Numbered from the stretch's first letter, positions 24,957 through 33,920 are shown. The stretch: 64,000 bases of DNA from Frigoribacterium faeni (GCF_011761235.1 NZ_JAAOYW010000002.1:930001-994000); one strand, 5' to 3'. The notes: generated from the letters alone by a model not told the origin. Made by a program: numbers and translations.

Positions 24957-25610
24957 GTGGCTCAGCAGCGCAGGGCTCGCGAGACGCGGGCGGCCATCTT
25001 GCAGGGCGCCTCCGCGGTGTTCCTCGCCCGGGGCTACGCCGAGACCTCGCTCGACCAGGTCACGGACGCGGCGGGCGTCACGAAGGGCGCGCTGTACTTC
25101 CACTTCCGGTCGAAGGCCGACCTCGCCGGGACGGTCGTCGCCGAGCAGCAGCGCCTGTCGCGCGCCTGGAACGACCTCGCGGTCGCCGACGCCCGGTCCG
25201 CGGCGGAGGCGCTGATGCTCGCGTGCGCGTCGTCGGCGACGCAGCTGTCGACCGAGCCCATGGTCGCGGCCGGGCTGCGCCTCTCGACCGAGTCGATCGG
25301 CGAGGTGCCGACCCGGGGCCCCGCCGCGCTCGAGTGGGTGGCCGAGACCGCCGGCCACGTGGGCCGCGCCGTCGAGGAGGGGACGTTCCGTGCCGACCTC
25401 GACGTCGACCGCGCCGCGCGCTTCGTCGTCGGCTGCTTCGGCGGGGTGCAGACCTTCTCGGCCCTCACCACGGACAACGCCGACGTCTTCGAGCGGCTGC
25501 GCGACATGATGCAGTTCGTGTTGCCGTCGTTCTTGTCGATGCGGTCCGCCGGCCTCGTCGGCGAGCTCGCCGCGGTGATCAGGCCGACGGACCGTCCCCC
25601 GATCGACTGA
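24957..25610 (+). CDS. TetR family regulator, ScbR/gamma-butyrolactone-receptor-like
   Basis: A 217-residue TetR repressor. The helix-turn-helix (ARETRAAILQGASAVFLARGYAETSLDQVTDAAGVTKGALYFHFRSK, read in parts) and the start of the ligand domain resemble A-factor/gamma-butyrolactone receptors such as ScbR and ArpA. No butyrolactone synthase gene is nearby. The GTG start is 6 bases after GAGGAG. A textbook terminator starts immediately after the stop. Confidence 0.85.
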   Translation: MAQQRRARETRAAILQGASAVFLARGYAETSLDQVTDAAGVTKGALYFHFRSKADLAGTVVAEQQRLSRAWNDLAVADARSAAEALMLACASSATQLSTEPMVAAGLRLSTESIGEVPTRGPAALEWVAETAGHVGRAVEEGTFRADLDVDRAARFVVGCFGGVQTFSALTTDNADVFERLRDMMQFVLPSFLSMRSAGLVGELAAVIRPTDRPPID

Positions 25611-25634
25611 CTCCCGCCGTCTGATCGGCGGGAG
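25611..25634 (+). terminator. Terminator of the TetR gene
   Basis: CTCCCGCCG and CGGCGGGAG form a perfect 9-bp stem with the 6-nt loop TCTGAT, directly after the stop codon. Confidence 0.75.
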
Positions 25635-25731
25635 CCACGCCCCGTCAGTGTTCCTCTGTGCCCCATCATGCATACTCTGCAGTCCGTTTCGGAACCCCCG
25701 TGGGAGGGGGCGCCGCCTCAGCCGCGAGACG

Positions 25732-25870
25732 GACCCGCAGGAGGCGGTGCGCGCCTCCCCGAGGCCGGACCCGCAGGAGGCGGTGCGCGCCTCCCCGAGG
25801 CCGGACCCGCAGGAGGCGGTGCGCGCCTCCCCGAGGCCGGTCCCGCGGGAGCCGGTCGCGCCTCCTCGAG
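25732..25870. repeat. 36-bp tandem repeat with GGAGGCG palindromes
   Basis: Units of 36 bp start at about 25741, 25777 and 25813 with a degenerate fourth. Each contains the 19-nt palindrome GGAGGCGGTGCGCGCCTCC. The array lies between a terminator and the end of the minus-strand hypothetical gene. Read as protein it gives DPQEAVRASPRP repeats, but there is no supporting gene structure. Confidence 0.8.
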
Positions 25871-25903
25871 GGAGCCCCGTCAGGCCCCGACGGGCGCGGC
25901 GCC

Positions 25904-26851
25904 TCAGAGCCGGCTCGGCCGCTCCGGCCCGAGCCGCTCGATGGTCCGGTCGACCAGCTGCTGCGCCGCGACGATCGGGCCGGTGTCGATCTGCGCCAGG
26001 CGCTCGCCGAAGTCGTGGGGCACGGTGAGCTGCTCCTGCCACTCGGCCTCGTAGAGGGCGTCGAGGTAGCCCGACGTCTCCCGGCAGCCCGCGTCGGTCT
26101 CGGCGAGGTCGCGCTCGTCGTCGCCGACGGCGGTCGTCGGGTCGTACGAGGCGAAGGCCTCGGCCATCGCCGTCGTCGGCATGTCGGCGGGGTCGTCGGG
26201 CAGGTCGCCGCCCCACGGGCCGGCGCCGACGCCCTCGTCGAGCATGCAGGCGTGCCACGCGTCGGCCGCGCGGCGCACGGAGGAGTCCTGACGGGCCTCG
26301 AGGAACGCGGCGTTGCTGAGCCGGATCGCGATGTCGCCGACCGAGCCCGTGCTCGACGACGCCGACGCGCCCGTGAGCAGCTCGGGGTGCTGCCGGTACG
26401 CCTGGTCGAGGCAGGACGAGCGGTCGGCCGTCTCGGCCTGGGACGTCTCGCGGTACTCGAAGGCACGCCAGTCGTCGGCGCCCGCGTCGACCGTGGGCGG
26501 CACGTGGTAGCCGCGGCGCTCGGCGGCGGCCAGGTCGAAGGCGCGGAGCGGCTGCCGCTCGGTCGCGTTCGTCGCCGCGTCGACGTCGCGCCACGGCACG
26601 ACCGCGTCGTCGTGGCCGGCCTCGACCATGCAGTCCTGGATGAGCAGCTCGGTCGCGTAGTTGAGGCGCACGACGCCGACGCCGACGTACTGGTCGAGCG
26701 GCATCGTCCACGACGCCCTGTCCTTCTCGGGCAGGTCGGGCACCGTCCAGGCGACGTTCGCGGGGATGCCGAACGCCACCACCGCGGCGACGAGGGCGAC
26801 CACGGCGGCGACGGTGGCCCGCTTCGCGACGCGCTCCCGTCCGCCGCTCAC
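25904..26851 (-). CDS. Exported or membrane-anchored protein of unknown function
   Basis: A 315-residue protein with one N-terminal hydrophobic segment (residues ~10-35), then a soluble extracytoplasmic region. It has two CM-containing motifs (DCMVEAG near 74, ACMLDEG near 200) plus two further cysteines (DRSSCL and AGCRET), so two disulfides are likely. I do not recognise the family. It follows the histidine kinase and response regulator genes on the same strand by 79 bp and may be their target or an accessory sensor. GTG start, no strong Shine-Dalgarno. Confidence 0.7.
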   Translation of the reverse strand: MSGGRERVAKRATVAAVVALVAAVVAFGIPANVAWTVPDLPEKDRASWTMPLDQYVGVGVVRLNYATELLIQDCMVEAGHDDAVVPWRDVDAATNATERQPLRAFDLAAAERRGYHVPPTVDAGADDWRAFEYRETSQAETADRSSCLDQAYRQHPELLTGASASSSTGSVGDIAIRLSNAAFLEARQDSSVRRAADAWHACMLDEGVGAGPWGGDLPDDPADMPTTAMAEAFASYDPTTAVGDDERDLAETDAGCRETSGYLDALYEAEWQEQLTVPHDFGERLAQIDTGPIVAAQQLVDRTIERLGPERPSRL

Positions 26852-26930
26852 CGGCCGGCCCCCGACCGTGCGGCCCCCAGCGGCGCGGACCGTGCGGCCT
26901 CCGACCGTGCGGCCCTCGGCGGCGCGGCCG

Positions 26931-27659
26931 TCACCGGCGCGGCCTCGACGCCGCGTCCGACGCGGGAACCAGCCCGTTCTCGTAGGCGAAGACGACGATC
27001 TGCACCCGGTTGCGCATGCCGAGCTTCTGCAGCACCGAGCGCACGTGGCTCTTCACGGTGGCCTCGCTGAGGTACGCCTCGCCGGCGATCTCGATGTTGC
27101 TGAGGCCCTTGGCGACGAGGGTGAACATCTCGCGCTCGCGCGGCGACAGCGGCTCGAGCGGGTCGACCCGCGGCGCCGGGGCGGTGGGCACCGCGAACTC
27201 GTGCACGACGTCGAGCGCCGCCGCGGCCGTCGGCACGGGGTCGCCCGCCCACGCCGCCCGGATCGTCGTGAGCACCTCGTCGGGCGTCGCGTCCTTCGTG
27301 AGGAACGCGTAGGCCCCGGCCTTGAGGGCGCCGAACACCGCCTCGTCGCGCTGGATCGTGGTCAACGCGACGACCCGCGGCAGGTCGTCGGGCGAGACCC
27401 CGTCGAGGATGCGCGCCGTCGCCTCCAGCCCGTTCATCACGGGCATGCGGAGGTCCATGAGCACGACGTCGGGCTGCTCGCGCTCGACCAGCGCGAGCGC
27501 CTCGCGCCCGTCGACGGCGGTGCCGACGCAGCGCAGGTCGGGCTGCGCCTCGATCAGCATGCGCAGGCCCGACGCGAACAGCGGCTGGTCGTCGACGACG
27601 GCGACGGTGATGACGGGCGCGGCGTCGGCGGCGGGCTCGGCGGGGGTGGCGTCGGTCAT
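26931..27659 (-). CDS. LuxR/NarL-type response regulator
   Basis: A 242-residue two-component response regulator. The receiver domain has the acidic pair in VVDDQPLF, the phosphorylation site D69 in VLMDLRMP and the conserved Lys in FLTKDATPDEV. The C-terminal LuxR helix-turn-helix is LSPREREMFTLVAKGLSNIEIAGEAYLSEATVKSHV, seen in parts. Its ATG overlaps the stop of the upstream kinase gene (ATGA), so the two are co-translated. Confidence 0.93.
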   Translation of the reverse strand: MTDATPAEPAADAAPVITVAVVDDQPLFASGLRMLIEAQPDLRCVGTAVDGREALALVEREQPDVVLMDLRMPVMNGLEATARILDGVSPDDLPRVVALTTIQRDEAVFGALKAGAYAFLTKDATPDEVLTTIRAAWAGDPVPTAAAALDVVHEFAVPTAPAPRVDPLEPLSPREREMFTLVAKGLSNIEIAGEAYLSEATVKSHVRSVLQKLGMRNRVQIVVFAYENGLVPASDAASRPRR

Positions 27660-29095
27660 GAGGGGCTTCTCTCGGTGGAGGCGGACGAGGAGGCGGCGGT
27701 CACGCCGGCGATCGAGGAGGCGGTCGACGAGGCGCCGGCCGAGGAGGCGCCCGAGTCGGAGGACACGTCGCCGCCCACGGCCGAGCCGCTCACAGCAGAG
27801 CCGCCCCCGGCCGAGCCGCTCACGGCCGAGCCGCCCGCGGCCGAGCCGCTCACGGCCGAGCCGCCCGCGGTCGGCACGAACGCCGTGACCTCGAACGAGG
27901 TGCCGTCGGCCGACGGCTGGGCGGTCAGCCACCCGCCGGCGAGGCGGGCGCGCTCGGTCATGCCGCGCACGCCGGCCCCGCGGTCGGCGCCGGTGCGGGC
28001 GGCGACGAGCGGGGCCCCGCGGCCGCGCGAGGTGACCTGCAGCGTGAGGCCGCGCCCGCGCCAGTCGAGCCGGACGGCGACGCGGCTCGACGTGCCGGCG
28101 TGCTTGAGCGCGTTCGTGAGGCTCTCCTGCACGATGCGGTAGACGGCGAGCTCCTGTGAGGGGGCGAGGGCGCCCGGGGGGCCCTGGGGCTCGGACGCTC
28201 CCTCGACGGCGACCTCCACCTCCATCCCGACCTCGCGCATCGCCGTGACGAGCCCGGCGACGTCGGCGAGGGTCTCGCGGGGCGCGGTCACGTCGTCGTC
28301 CTGCGTGATGCGCTCGACGAGGCGGCGCACGTCGAGCAGGGCGGTGCGGCCGACGTCGGCGATGGTGCGCAGCGACTCCTCGGCGACCTCGGGGCGGGTG
28401 GCCTGCAGCGCGAGCCCGCCCTGCGCCTGCGAGACGACCACCGCGAGGGAGTGGGCGAGCGCGTCGTGGACGTCGCGCGAGATGCGCGCCCTGTCCTGGG
28501 CGAGGCGCAGCTCGAGGTCGGCGGCCTCGAACCGCGTCTCGGTGGCCTCGAGCGCCTGCCGGATGACGAGCACCCGCCGGATGCTGGCGAACGCGACCCC
28601 GATCGCCCAGGCGCCGGCGAACACGCCGAACAACGCGGCCGTGAGCAGCGAGAACTCGATGCGGAGCCCGGTCGTGCCCGCCCCGACCCAGGTGCTCCAG
28701 CTCTGCGGCCGGGTCAGCGTGGGCACGGCGAGCAGCCACGCGGCGAGGCCGGCGGCGACCGCGGCGACGACGAGGGCGACGAGCCGCAGCCAGGGCGACG
28801 GCTTGAGCGCGACGAAGAACATGACGAGCGCGATGGCGACGTAGGCCATCCAGGTGTTCTGCGAGGGAGCCTCGGCCAGCCCGAGCAGCTGCAGCACCGG
28901 GACGACGACGACGAGCGCGAGCGACGTGGTGGGGATCCAGTACGCGAGCGCGACGGCGACCGCGAAGAGGCCGAACACGACGGTGTTGTCGGCCACGCCG
29001 CCGCGGCCCCACGCGCTGGCGACCCAGAAGACGAAGTAGACGAGCGCGGCCGCGGGCGCGACCACGTGCCGCCCCCACCGTCTCGCGTCCGCCAT
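27656..29095 (-). CDS. Sensor histidine kinase (HisKA_3 family)
   Basis: A 479-residue NarL-system sensor kinase. Six or so membrane spans occupy residues 10-175, with no large extracellular loop, so it may sense a membrane signal. The phosphoacceptor is H210 in ISRDVHDALAHSL. The ATPase domain shows VYRIVQESLTNALKHAG and GVRGMTERARLAGG. The last ~70 residues are a low-complexity GGSAVSGSA repeat followed by Ser/Ala, coded by tandem DNA repeats and unlikely to be functional. TAACCT lies 7 nt before the ATG, a leaderless signature. It is paired with the response regulator downstream. Confidence 0.92.
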   Translation of the reverse strand: MADARRWGRHVVAPAAALVYFVFWVASAWGRGGVADNTVVFGLFAVAVALAYWIPTTSLALVVVVPVLQLLGLAEAPSQNTWMAYVAIALVMFFVALKPSPWLRLVALVVAAVAAGLAAWLLAVPTLTRPQSWSTWVGAGTTGLRIEFSLLTAALFGVFAGAWAIGVAFASIRRVLVIRQALEATETRFEAADLELRLAQDRARISRDVHDALAHSLAVVVSQAQGGLALQATRPEVAEESLRTIADVGRTALLDVRRLVERITQDDDVTAPRETLADVAGLVTAMREVGMEVEVAVEGASEPQGPPGALAPSQELAVYRIVQESLTNALKHAGTSSRVAVRLDWRGRGLTLQVTSRGRGAPLVAARTGADRGAGVRGMTERARLAGGWLTAQPSADGTSFEVTAFVPTAGGSAVSGSAAGGSAVSGSAGGGSAVSGSAVGGDVSSDSGASSAGASSTASSIAGVTAASSSASTERSPS

Positions 29096-29231
29096 GTGCG
29101 CCAGGTTAGGTGCAGCGGCCGACAGGACGCGCCTCCTGACCGGCTTTTCATCCCGAGGTCGCAGCCGCCCGTGCCGCTCCCCGGGTCCCGGCCCGCGCCT
29201 CCTCGGCCCCTCTGCCCTTCTGCCTCTCCCT

Positions 29232-29324
29232 CGTTCAGGAACGTGCGTCCTGATCGTCGCGAGGGGAGGAGGCGCGTTCCTGATCCGTGCACCGATCAGG
29301 AACTCGGGCCGGCGCGTTCCTGAA
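29232..29324. repeat. TTCAGGAAC interspersed element (family E, copy 2)
   Basis: The same building blocks as at 14361: TTCAGGAAC, a GGAGGAGGCGCGTTCCTGA core, CGATCAGGAAC and a closing TTCCTGAACG. It lies between the kinase start and the superoxide dismutase 3' end, in a 316-bp gap that also holds the Sod terminator. Confidence 0.72.
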
Positions 29325-29360
29325 CGGTGCCCCGCCGCGCACCACGACCGCAGACGCAGA

Positions 29361-29396
29361 GGAGGCGCGGTGCAGGGGATCCCGCACCGCGCCTCC
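29361..29396 (-). terminator. GGAGGCGCGG-stem terminator after sod
   Basis: GGAGGCGCGGTGC pairs perfectly with GCACCGCGCCTCC around AGGGGATCCC. It is 16 bp beyond the stop of the superoxide dismutase gene. Confidence 0.65.
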
Positions 29397-29411
29397 CCGA
29401 GGGGCCGACCG

Positions 29412-30032
29412 CTAGAAGGTCAGCAGGCCCTGGGTCTTCGTGGTCGCCGCGGCGTAGCGCTGGCCGACGTTGTCCCAGTTCACGATGTTCCAGAAAGCCT
29501 TGACGTAGTCGGCGCGCACGTTCTGGTAGTCGAGGTAGTAGGCGTGCTCCCAGACGTCGAGCATGAGCAGCGGGACGAGGCCGAACGGCACGTTGCCCTG
29601 CTGGTCGAAGAGCTGGAACACGCTGAGGCGCTGCCCGATGACGTCGTAGGCGAGCACCGACCAGCCGGAGCCCTGCACGCCGAGCGCGGTGGCCGTGAAG
29701 TGCGCCTTGAACTTCTCGAGGTCGCCGAAGTCGCGGCCGATGGCCTCGAGCAGGTCGCCGGTGGGCTCGCCGGTCTCGGGGGTCAGGTTGGTCCAGAAGA
29801 TGGAGTGGTTGACGTGGCCGCCGAGGTTGAACGCGAGGTCCTTCTCGAGCTTGTTCACGTTCGCCAGGTTGCCGGTCTCGCGGGCCTCGACGAGGGCGGC
29901 GTTGGCCGTGTTCGCGCCGGTGACGTAGGTGTTGTGGTGCTTGGAGTGGTGCAGCTCCATGATCTGCGCGCTGATGTGCGGCGCTAGGGCGCTGTAGTCG
30001 TAGGGGAGATCGGGGAGGGTGTACTCAGCCAT
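29412..30032 (-). CDS. sodA: Superoxide dismutase (Mn/Fe family)
   Basis: A 206-residue cytoplasmic superoxide dismutase that converts superoxide to oxygen and hydrogen peroxide. Metal ligands are visible: H in [13 protein letters not shown] in [10 protein letters not shown], and D and H in [15 protein letters not shown]. The [16 protein letters not shown] context and Gln in [10 protein letters not shown] favour manganese. Length is normal. AAAGGACT precedes the ATG. TACGGT 41 nt upstream may be its -10 box. Terminated by the hairpin at 29361. Confidence 0.95.
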   Translation of the reverse strand: MAEYTLPDLPYDYSALAPHISAQIMELHHSKHHNTYVTGANTANAALVEARETGNLANVNKLEKDLAFNLGGHVNHSIFWTNLTPETGEPTGDLLEAIGRDFGDLEKFKAHFTATALGVQGSGWSVLAYDVIGQRLSVFQLFDQQGNVPFGLVPLLMLDVWEHAYYLDYQNVRADYVKAFWNIVNWDNVGQRYAAATTKTQGLLTF

Positions 30033-30226
30033 GTGGGAGTCCTTTCGCAGTTGACCTCCGTCCACCGTACGACTCCTGCCGGGGTGCGTGTCGAACAACT
30101 CCCAGCCGGGACGCAGGCGCGGGCTCAGGTGCGTGCGCGGGCGTGGGCGCGGGGAGGGCGCGCTCGGGATGGGGGGCGAGGGCCCCGACATGAGGCCCGC
30201 GTGCACGGTCTGCAAAGATGGGCACC

Positions 30227-31135
30227 ATGTCGACCGCGATCACCCGCGTCGAGGTCTTCGACGCCGCCCGTCGGCGACACCTCCCGATCAACGTGCCCCT
30301 CGACCCGTGGCGGTCCGCGCTGCGGCGAGAGCTGGGCACGCAGGGCTTCGGCCTCTGGTTCACCGTCGCGATGCTCGGCGTGCTGCCCGCGGTGCTGGGG
30401 GTCGGCATCCTGGCGACGTCGTCCTCCGCGAGCCGGGCGCTCGGCGACCTCGTGCCGCTCGTCCTGTTCTGGTCGGTGGCCGTCCTCGTCGTGCGCCTGA
30501 TGGGTCGACGTCGCCGCGACATGCGGGCCCTGCTCGCCGTGCTCGACCACCCGCCCGTCCTGAGGCCGCGCGTCGAGGGGCGACTGTCCGACCAGGAGCG
30601 GCACCTCGTCCGCAGCCTGCCCGACCCGATCCCCGCCGCCGACTTCCTGTTCTGGTTCGGCGCCCCCGACGGGCGCGACCTGGGTCTCGAGCTGCTGGAC
30701 GAGGTCCTGCGGTCGGAGGTCGCCGACGACGCGTGGGCGGCGTTGCGCGTCTCCGCCGTCTTCGGCCTCGACGAGGCGCACGTGCCCCTGCTCGCCGCGC
30801 TCTGGGACGCCCCCTGGCACGACGATCACCTCGACGTCGTCGTGGCGCTGGGCCTCACGGGTGCGCCCTCGGCGGTGCCGGTGCTGCTCGGCGTCGTCGA
30901 CGACGTGCCGCTGCACCTCGAGGGGGACGACGCCTGGCGTGTGCCCGTCACCGTCGTCGACGCACTGTGCATGATCGACGGCGACGAGCGCGAGCTGGCG
31001 CTCGCCGAGCTGACGGGGCACGTCGACCGTGCCGTGGCGGGATATGCCTGGGTGCGCATGACCGCCCTGCACCCGGACTGGTGGCAGGAGATGCCCGCGT
31101 TCCGCGAGACGGCCGACCCCTCGCCCGGCAGCTGA
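30227..31135 (+). CDS. Membrane protein of unknown function
   Basis: A 302-residue protein with two membrane spans (about residues 42-65 and 72-95) followed by a ~200-residue soluble domain of short helices ([25 protein letters not shown] and similar) that recalls HEAT-type repeats. I do not recognise the family. ATG 30227 is preferred over 30218 because AAAGAT lies 7 nt before it and there is no Shine-Dalgarno, a leaderless arrangement. Confidence 0.65.
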   Translation: MSTAITRVEVFDAARRRHLPINVPLDPWRSALRRELGTQGFGLWFTVAMLGVLPAVLGVGILATSSSASRALGDLVPLVLFWSVAVLVVRLMGRRRRDMRALLAVLDHPPVLRPRVEGRLSDQERHLVRSLPDPIPAADFLFWFGAPDGRDLGLELLDEVLRSEVADDAWAALRVSAVFGLDEAHVPLLAALWDAPWHDDHLDVVVALGLTGAPSAVPVLLGVVDDVPLHLEGDDAWRVPVTVVDALCMIDGDERELALAELTGHVDRAVAGYAWVRMTALHPDWWQEMPAFRETADPSPGS

Positions 31136-31211
31136 GCACGTGCCCGGTGCCTGAGCGCGCGCCCGGCACCTGAGCACGTGCCCGGTGCCTGAGTGCGTGC
31201 CCGGCACCCGA
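31134..31211. repeat. 19-bp tandem repeat, four units
   Basis: Units of 19 bp (GAGCACGTGCCCGGTGCCT and variants) start at 31134, 31153, 31172 and 31191. Alternate units carry GGTGCC and GGCACC, so neighbours can also pair as hairpins. They begin inside the stop codon of the preceding gene. Confidence 0.75.
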
Positions 31212-31276
31212 GTGCGTCCCGCTCCGGTCACCGAAGGAGGCGCCTGGCTGTCGGCGGCCCCTGTCACCATGGGTGC

Positions 31277-31768
31277 ATGGCCGAGACGACCCACCACCGA
31301 CGACCAGCCGCCGCCCGCACCGTCCGCACCGCTCTCGTGGCCGTGGCGGCGACGCTCCTCCTGGGCGCGTGCGCGCAGACGGCACCGGGCAGTGCGCCCG
31401 ACGCAGGGGCGGCGCCGACCGGGTCGGCGACGTCCTCGTCCCCTCCCGTCGAGGGCGACGGCGCGGGCGACGACGCGCCTGCCGACGACCTCGGCCCGTC
31501 GGTCGCGTGGGTCGACGAGGGGCGCACCTTCTCGCTGACGCTCTACGGCAGCTCGAGCTGCCCCCCGGCCGTCGACGCCGTCGAGGCCGCCGGCACGGAC
31601 GCCGTGACGGTGCGGCTCGCGCCGGTCGACCCCGGTCCGTGCACCTTCGACTACGTGCCGACCGCCTCCGAGCACGAGCTGCCGGCGGGCGTCGACGGGC
31701 GACCGGTCTCGGTCGAGGTCGTGTCGGCGGCCGAGGGCGTCGAGCCGGTGTCGCTCGAGCTGCCCTAG
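31277..31768 (+). CDS. Putative lipoprotein
   Basis: A 163-residue lipoprotein: basic n-region, hydrophobic core and lipobox LGAC with Cys at 32. A Pro/Ala/Thr-rich linker follows, then a ~95-residue domain with a likely disulfide (SSSCPPAV and GPCTFDY). The function is unknown; the pattern resembles small actinobacterial extracytoplasmic proteins. CACCAT is exactly 6 nt before the ATG and there is no Shine-Dalgarno. Confidence 0.72.
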   Translation: MAETTHHRRPAAARTVRTALVAVAATLLLGACAQTAPGSAPDAGAAPTGSATSSSPPVEGDGAGDDAPADDLGPSVAWVDEGRTFSLTLYGSSSCPPAVDAVEAAGTDAVTVRLAPVDPGPCTFDYVPTASEHELPAGVDGRPVSVEVVSAAEGVEPVSLELP

Positions 31769-31926
31769 GGCGGGTCGCGCGGCGTACCGCCGGGGGCGGG
31801 GCCTGGCCGGACGCAGCTGGTCGGGCTCGAGCTCCGGTCCCACAGCCCTGACCGGGGCGCACACCACGCCCCGGCTGGGTAGCCTGGCGACGCGATCGCC
31901 GGGCGATCACCACGAGGAGGCGCACC

Positions 31927-32505
31927 ATGGCAGGTTTCACGGGCTTCGGCCGACGTCGCGAGGTCGACCCGCGCCTCCCACCGGGTCAGCACCTCGAGAA
32001 GGGGTTCCCCGTGCTGTCGGCCGGGCCGACCCCGAACATCAAGCGCTGGGAGCTCCAGATCGGCACCGAGCAGGGCACCCGCTCGCTCACCTGGGCCGAC
32101 TTCCAGGCGCTGCCGCACGAGCAGATCGAGACCGACATCCACTGCGTCACGAGCTGGTCGAAGCTCGGCACGCACTGGGCCGGCGTCTCGCTCGACACGC
32201 TCTTCGAGGGGCTCGAGACGACGCACGAGCACGTCATGACGACGAGCTACGGCGGCTACACGACGAACCTCCCGCTGAGCGAGCTGCTCGGCGGCAAGGC
32301 CTGGGTGGTCGACACCTACGAGGGCGAGCCCCTGCACGCCGAGCACGGCGGACCGGCGCGGCTCTTCGTGCCCGGCCTCTACTTCTGGAAGAGCGCGAAG
32401 TGGGTGCAGGGCATCCAGACGATGCCGACCGACCGGCGCGGCTTCTGGGAGAGCATGGGCTACCACCCGCTCGGCGACCCCTGGCGCGAGGAGCGCTACG
32501 CGTGA
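31927..32505 (+). CDS. Molybdopterin-dependent oxidoreductase (sulfite-oxidase-like)
   Basis: A 192-residue protein of the oxidoreductase molybdopterin-binding fold (SUOX/YedY superfamily) without a dimerisation domain or signal peptide, so cytoplasmic. The molybdenum ligand is C73 in DIHCVTSWSKLGTHW. Other family segments are WELQI, GGYTTNLPL and WKSAKWVQGIQTM. GAGGAGG lies before the ATG. Its stop overlaps the start of a flavin/NAD(P)H reductase gene (GTGA), strongly suggesting a two-component oxidoreductase in which that partner supplies electrons. The physiological substrate is unknown. Confidence 0.9.
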   Translation: MAGFTGFGRRREVDPRLPPGQHLEKGFPVLSAGPTPNIKRWELQIGTEQGTRSLTWADFQALPHEQIETDIHCVTSWSKLGTHWAGVSLDTLFEGLETTHEHVMTTSYGGYTTNLPLSELLGGKAWVVDTYEGEPLHAEHGGPARLFVPGLYFWKSAKWVQGIQTMPTDRRGFWESMGYHPLGDPWREERYA

Positions 32506-33476
32506 GCACCGAGGGCGTTGACGCCCTCGCGGACGGTGCTGCAGCTGATGGTGGCAAGACCGGTGACCCCTTCAGGTGGTTGCCGGCGACCGTCTCCGGC
32601 GAGACGCGGCAGACCCCGACCGGCCGCTCGATCGTGCTCGACGTGCCCGGCCTGCGGCCCGCCCGCGCCGGGCAGCACGTCGACCTGCGGCTGACCGCCG
32701 ACGACGGCTACCAGGCCGTCCGCTCGTACTCCCTGTCGGACGTGCGGGCGAGCGCAGGAGGCGCGGGCCGGCTCCCCGGGGGAGCGACCGCAGGAGGCGC
32801 GGGCCGCGTCCCGCAGATCGAGCTCACGGTCGAGGAGCTCCCCGACGGCGAGGTCTCGCCCTACCTCGTCTCGTACGCCGAGATCGGCGACCCGGTCGAG
32901 GTGCGCGGCCCCATCGGCGGCTGGTTCGTCTGGCCGCCGACCGAGTTCGACCCCGACTCGGCCGTGCACGCCGTGCTCCCCGAGCCCGACGGGGCGCCGG
33001 CCCCGAGCCGGTCGCCCGTGCAGCTCGTCGGGGGCGGGTCGGGCATCGCCCCGCTCGTCGCGATGGTGCGGGCCCGGGCCGCGGGTGCGGCCGGTGCCGG
33101 TGTTGCGGGTGCGGGTGCTGCGGGTGGCGGGGGTGCGGCGGCCGCTGTCGCACTCGCGCCGCCGATGCGCCTGCTCTGCTCGGTGCGGACGCCGGCCGAC
33201 CGCTGGTTCGACGCCGAGCTGGCGGCGCTCGCCGCCGACCCCGACGACGGGCTGCGGGTCGACTGGGTCCACACGCGGGAGGCTCCTGCGGGGTCGACCC
33301 GCGCCTCCGGCAGGCTCACCCGTGACGAGCTGCTCGACCTCGTGCTGCCGGCCGCCGACCACCCGCTCGTCTACGTCTGCGGCACGAACTCGTTCGTCGA
33401 GACGGTCGCGGGCTGGCTCGTGGACGCCGGGCACGACCCCACCCGTGTGCGCACGGAGCGCTTCGGCGGGGTCTGA
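32502..33476 (+). CDS. FAD/NAD(P)H ferredoxin-reductase-like protein
   Basis: A 324-residue flavoprotein of the ferredoxin-NADP reductase family. The FAD-binding motif RSYSLS is at 74-79 and the nucleotide motif GGGSGIAPL at 177-185; the C-terminal YVCGTNSFVE contacts NAD(P)H. No iron-sulfur domain is attached. Two low-complexity insertions split conserved regions: residues 84-104, coded by two GCAGGAGGCGCGGG motifs, and 192-217, an Ala/Gly run. The GTG start overlaps the stop of the molybdopterin gene, so the pair should form one redox system. Confidence 0.9.
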   Translation: MSTEGVDALADGAAADGGKTGDPFRWLPATVSGETRQTPTGRSIVLDVPGLRPARAGQHVDLRLTADDGYQAVRSYSLSDVRASAGGAGRLPGGATAGGAGRVPQIELTVEELPDGEVSPYLVSYAEIGDPVEVRGPIGGWFVWPPTEFDPDSAVHAVLPEPDGAPAPSRSPVQLVGGGSGIAPLVAMVRARAAGAAGAGVAGAGAAGGGGAAAAVALAPPMRLLCSVRTPADRWFDAELAALAADPDDGLRVDWVHTREAPAGSTRASGRLTRDELLDLVLPAADHPLVYVCGTNSFVETVAGWLVDAGHDPTRVRTERFGGV

Positions 33477-33504
33477 GCCGCCCGCCCCTGCCGACTGGTC
33501 ACAT

Positions 33505-33899
33505 ACGGCTCTTCCCATCCCGGGGAAGAACCCTTTGCGACCACTCGTAATGATCCGTCTCGAGACGGAGTGTGAACCCGGGCCGACCGGTCAGGCCCGG
33601 CCCTCGCGAGAGGCCACGAACGGTCCTTCTCGTTCCGGGGAAGAACCCTTTGCGACCACTCGGAATGATCCGTCTCGAGACGGAGCACGAACCCGGGGTG
33701 GCAGACCGGGCCTGGCCCTCGCGAGAGGCCACGAACGGTCCTCCCCGTCCCGGCGAAGAACACCTTCCGACCACTCGGCATGATCCGTCTCGAGACGGAG
33801 CACGAGCCCCGAGTGGTGGGCCGGGCCTGGCCTTGGCGAGAGGCCCCGAACGGTCCTCCTCGTCCCGACGAAGAACAGTTTCCGGCCTCTCGGCGCGAG
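33505..33899. repeat. 115-bp tandem repeat array (family F)
   Basis: About 3.5 units of 115 bp fill the gap between the flavin reductase gene and a convergent small gene. The 16-nt palindrome TCCGTCTCGAGACGGA recurs at 33554, 33669 and 33784, exactly 115 bp apart. Each unit also has a GGCC...CTCGCGAGAGGCC hairpin and a GGGGAAGAACCCTTTGCGAC block. The period is not a multiple of three and reading frames shift from unit to unit, so it is not a protein repeat. It is conspicuously less G+C-rich than the surroundings. Confidence 0.88.
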
Positions 33900-33920
33900 C
33901 CCGAGGAGGCGGGGGCCGGC

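Noticed and set aside
29100-29112. Second iron box (AGGTTAGGTGCA) upstream of the histidine kinase
   Set aside because: Only a half-site is present; the sequence is better explained as the leaderless TAACCT -10 box of the kinase gene.
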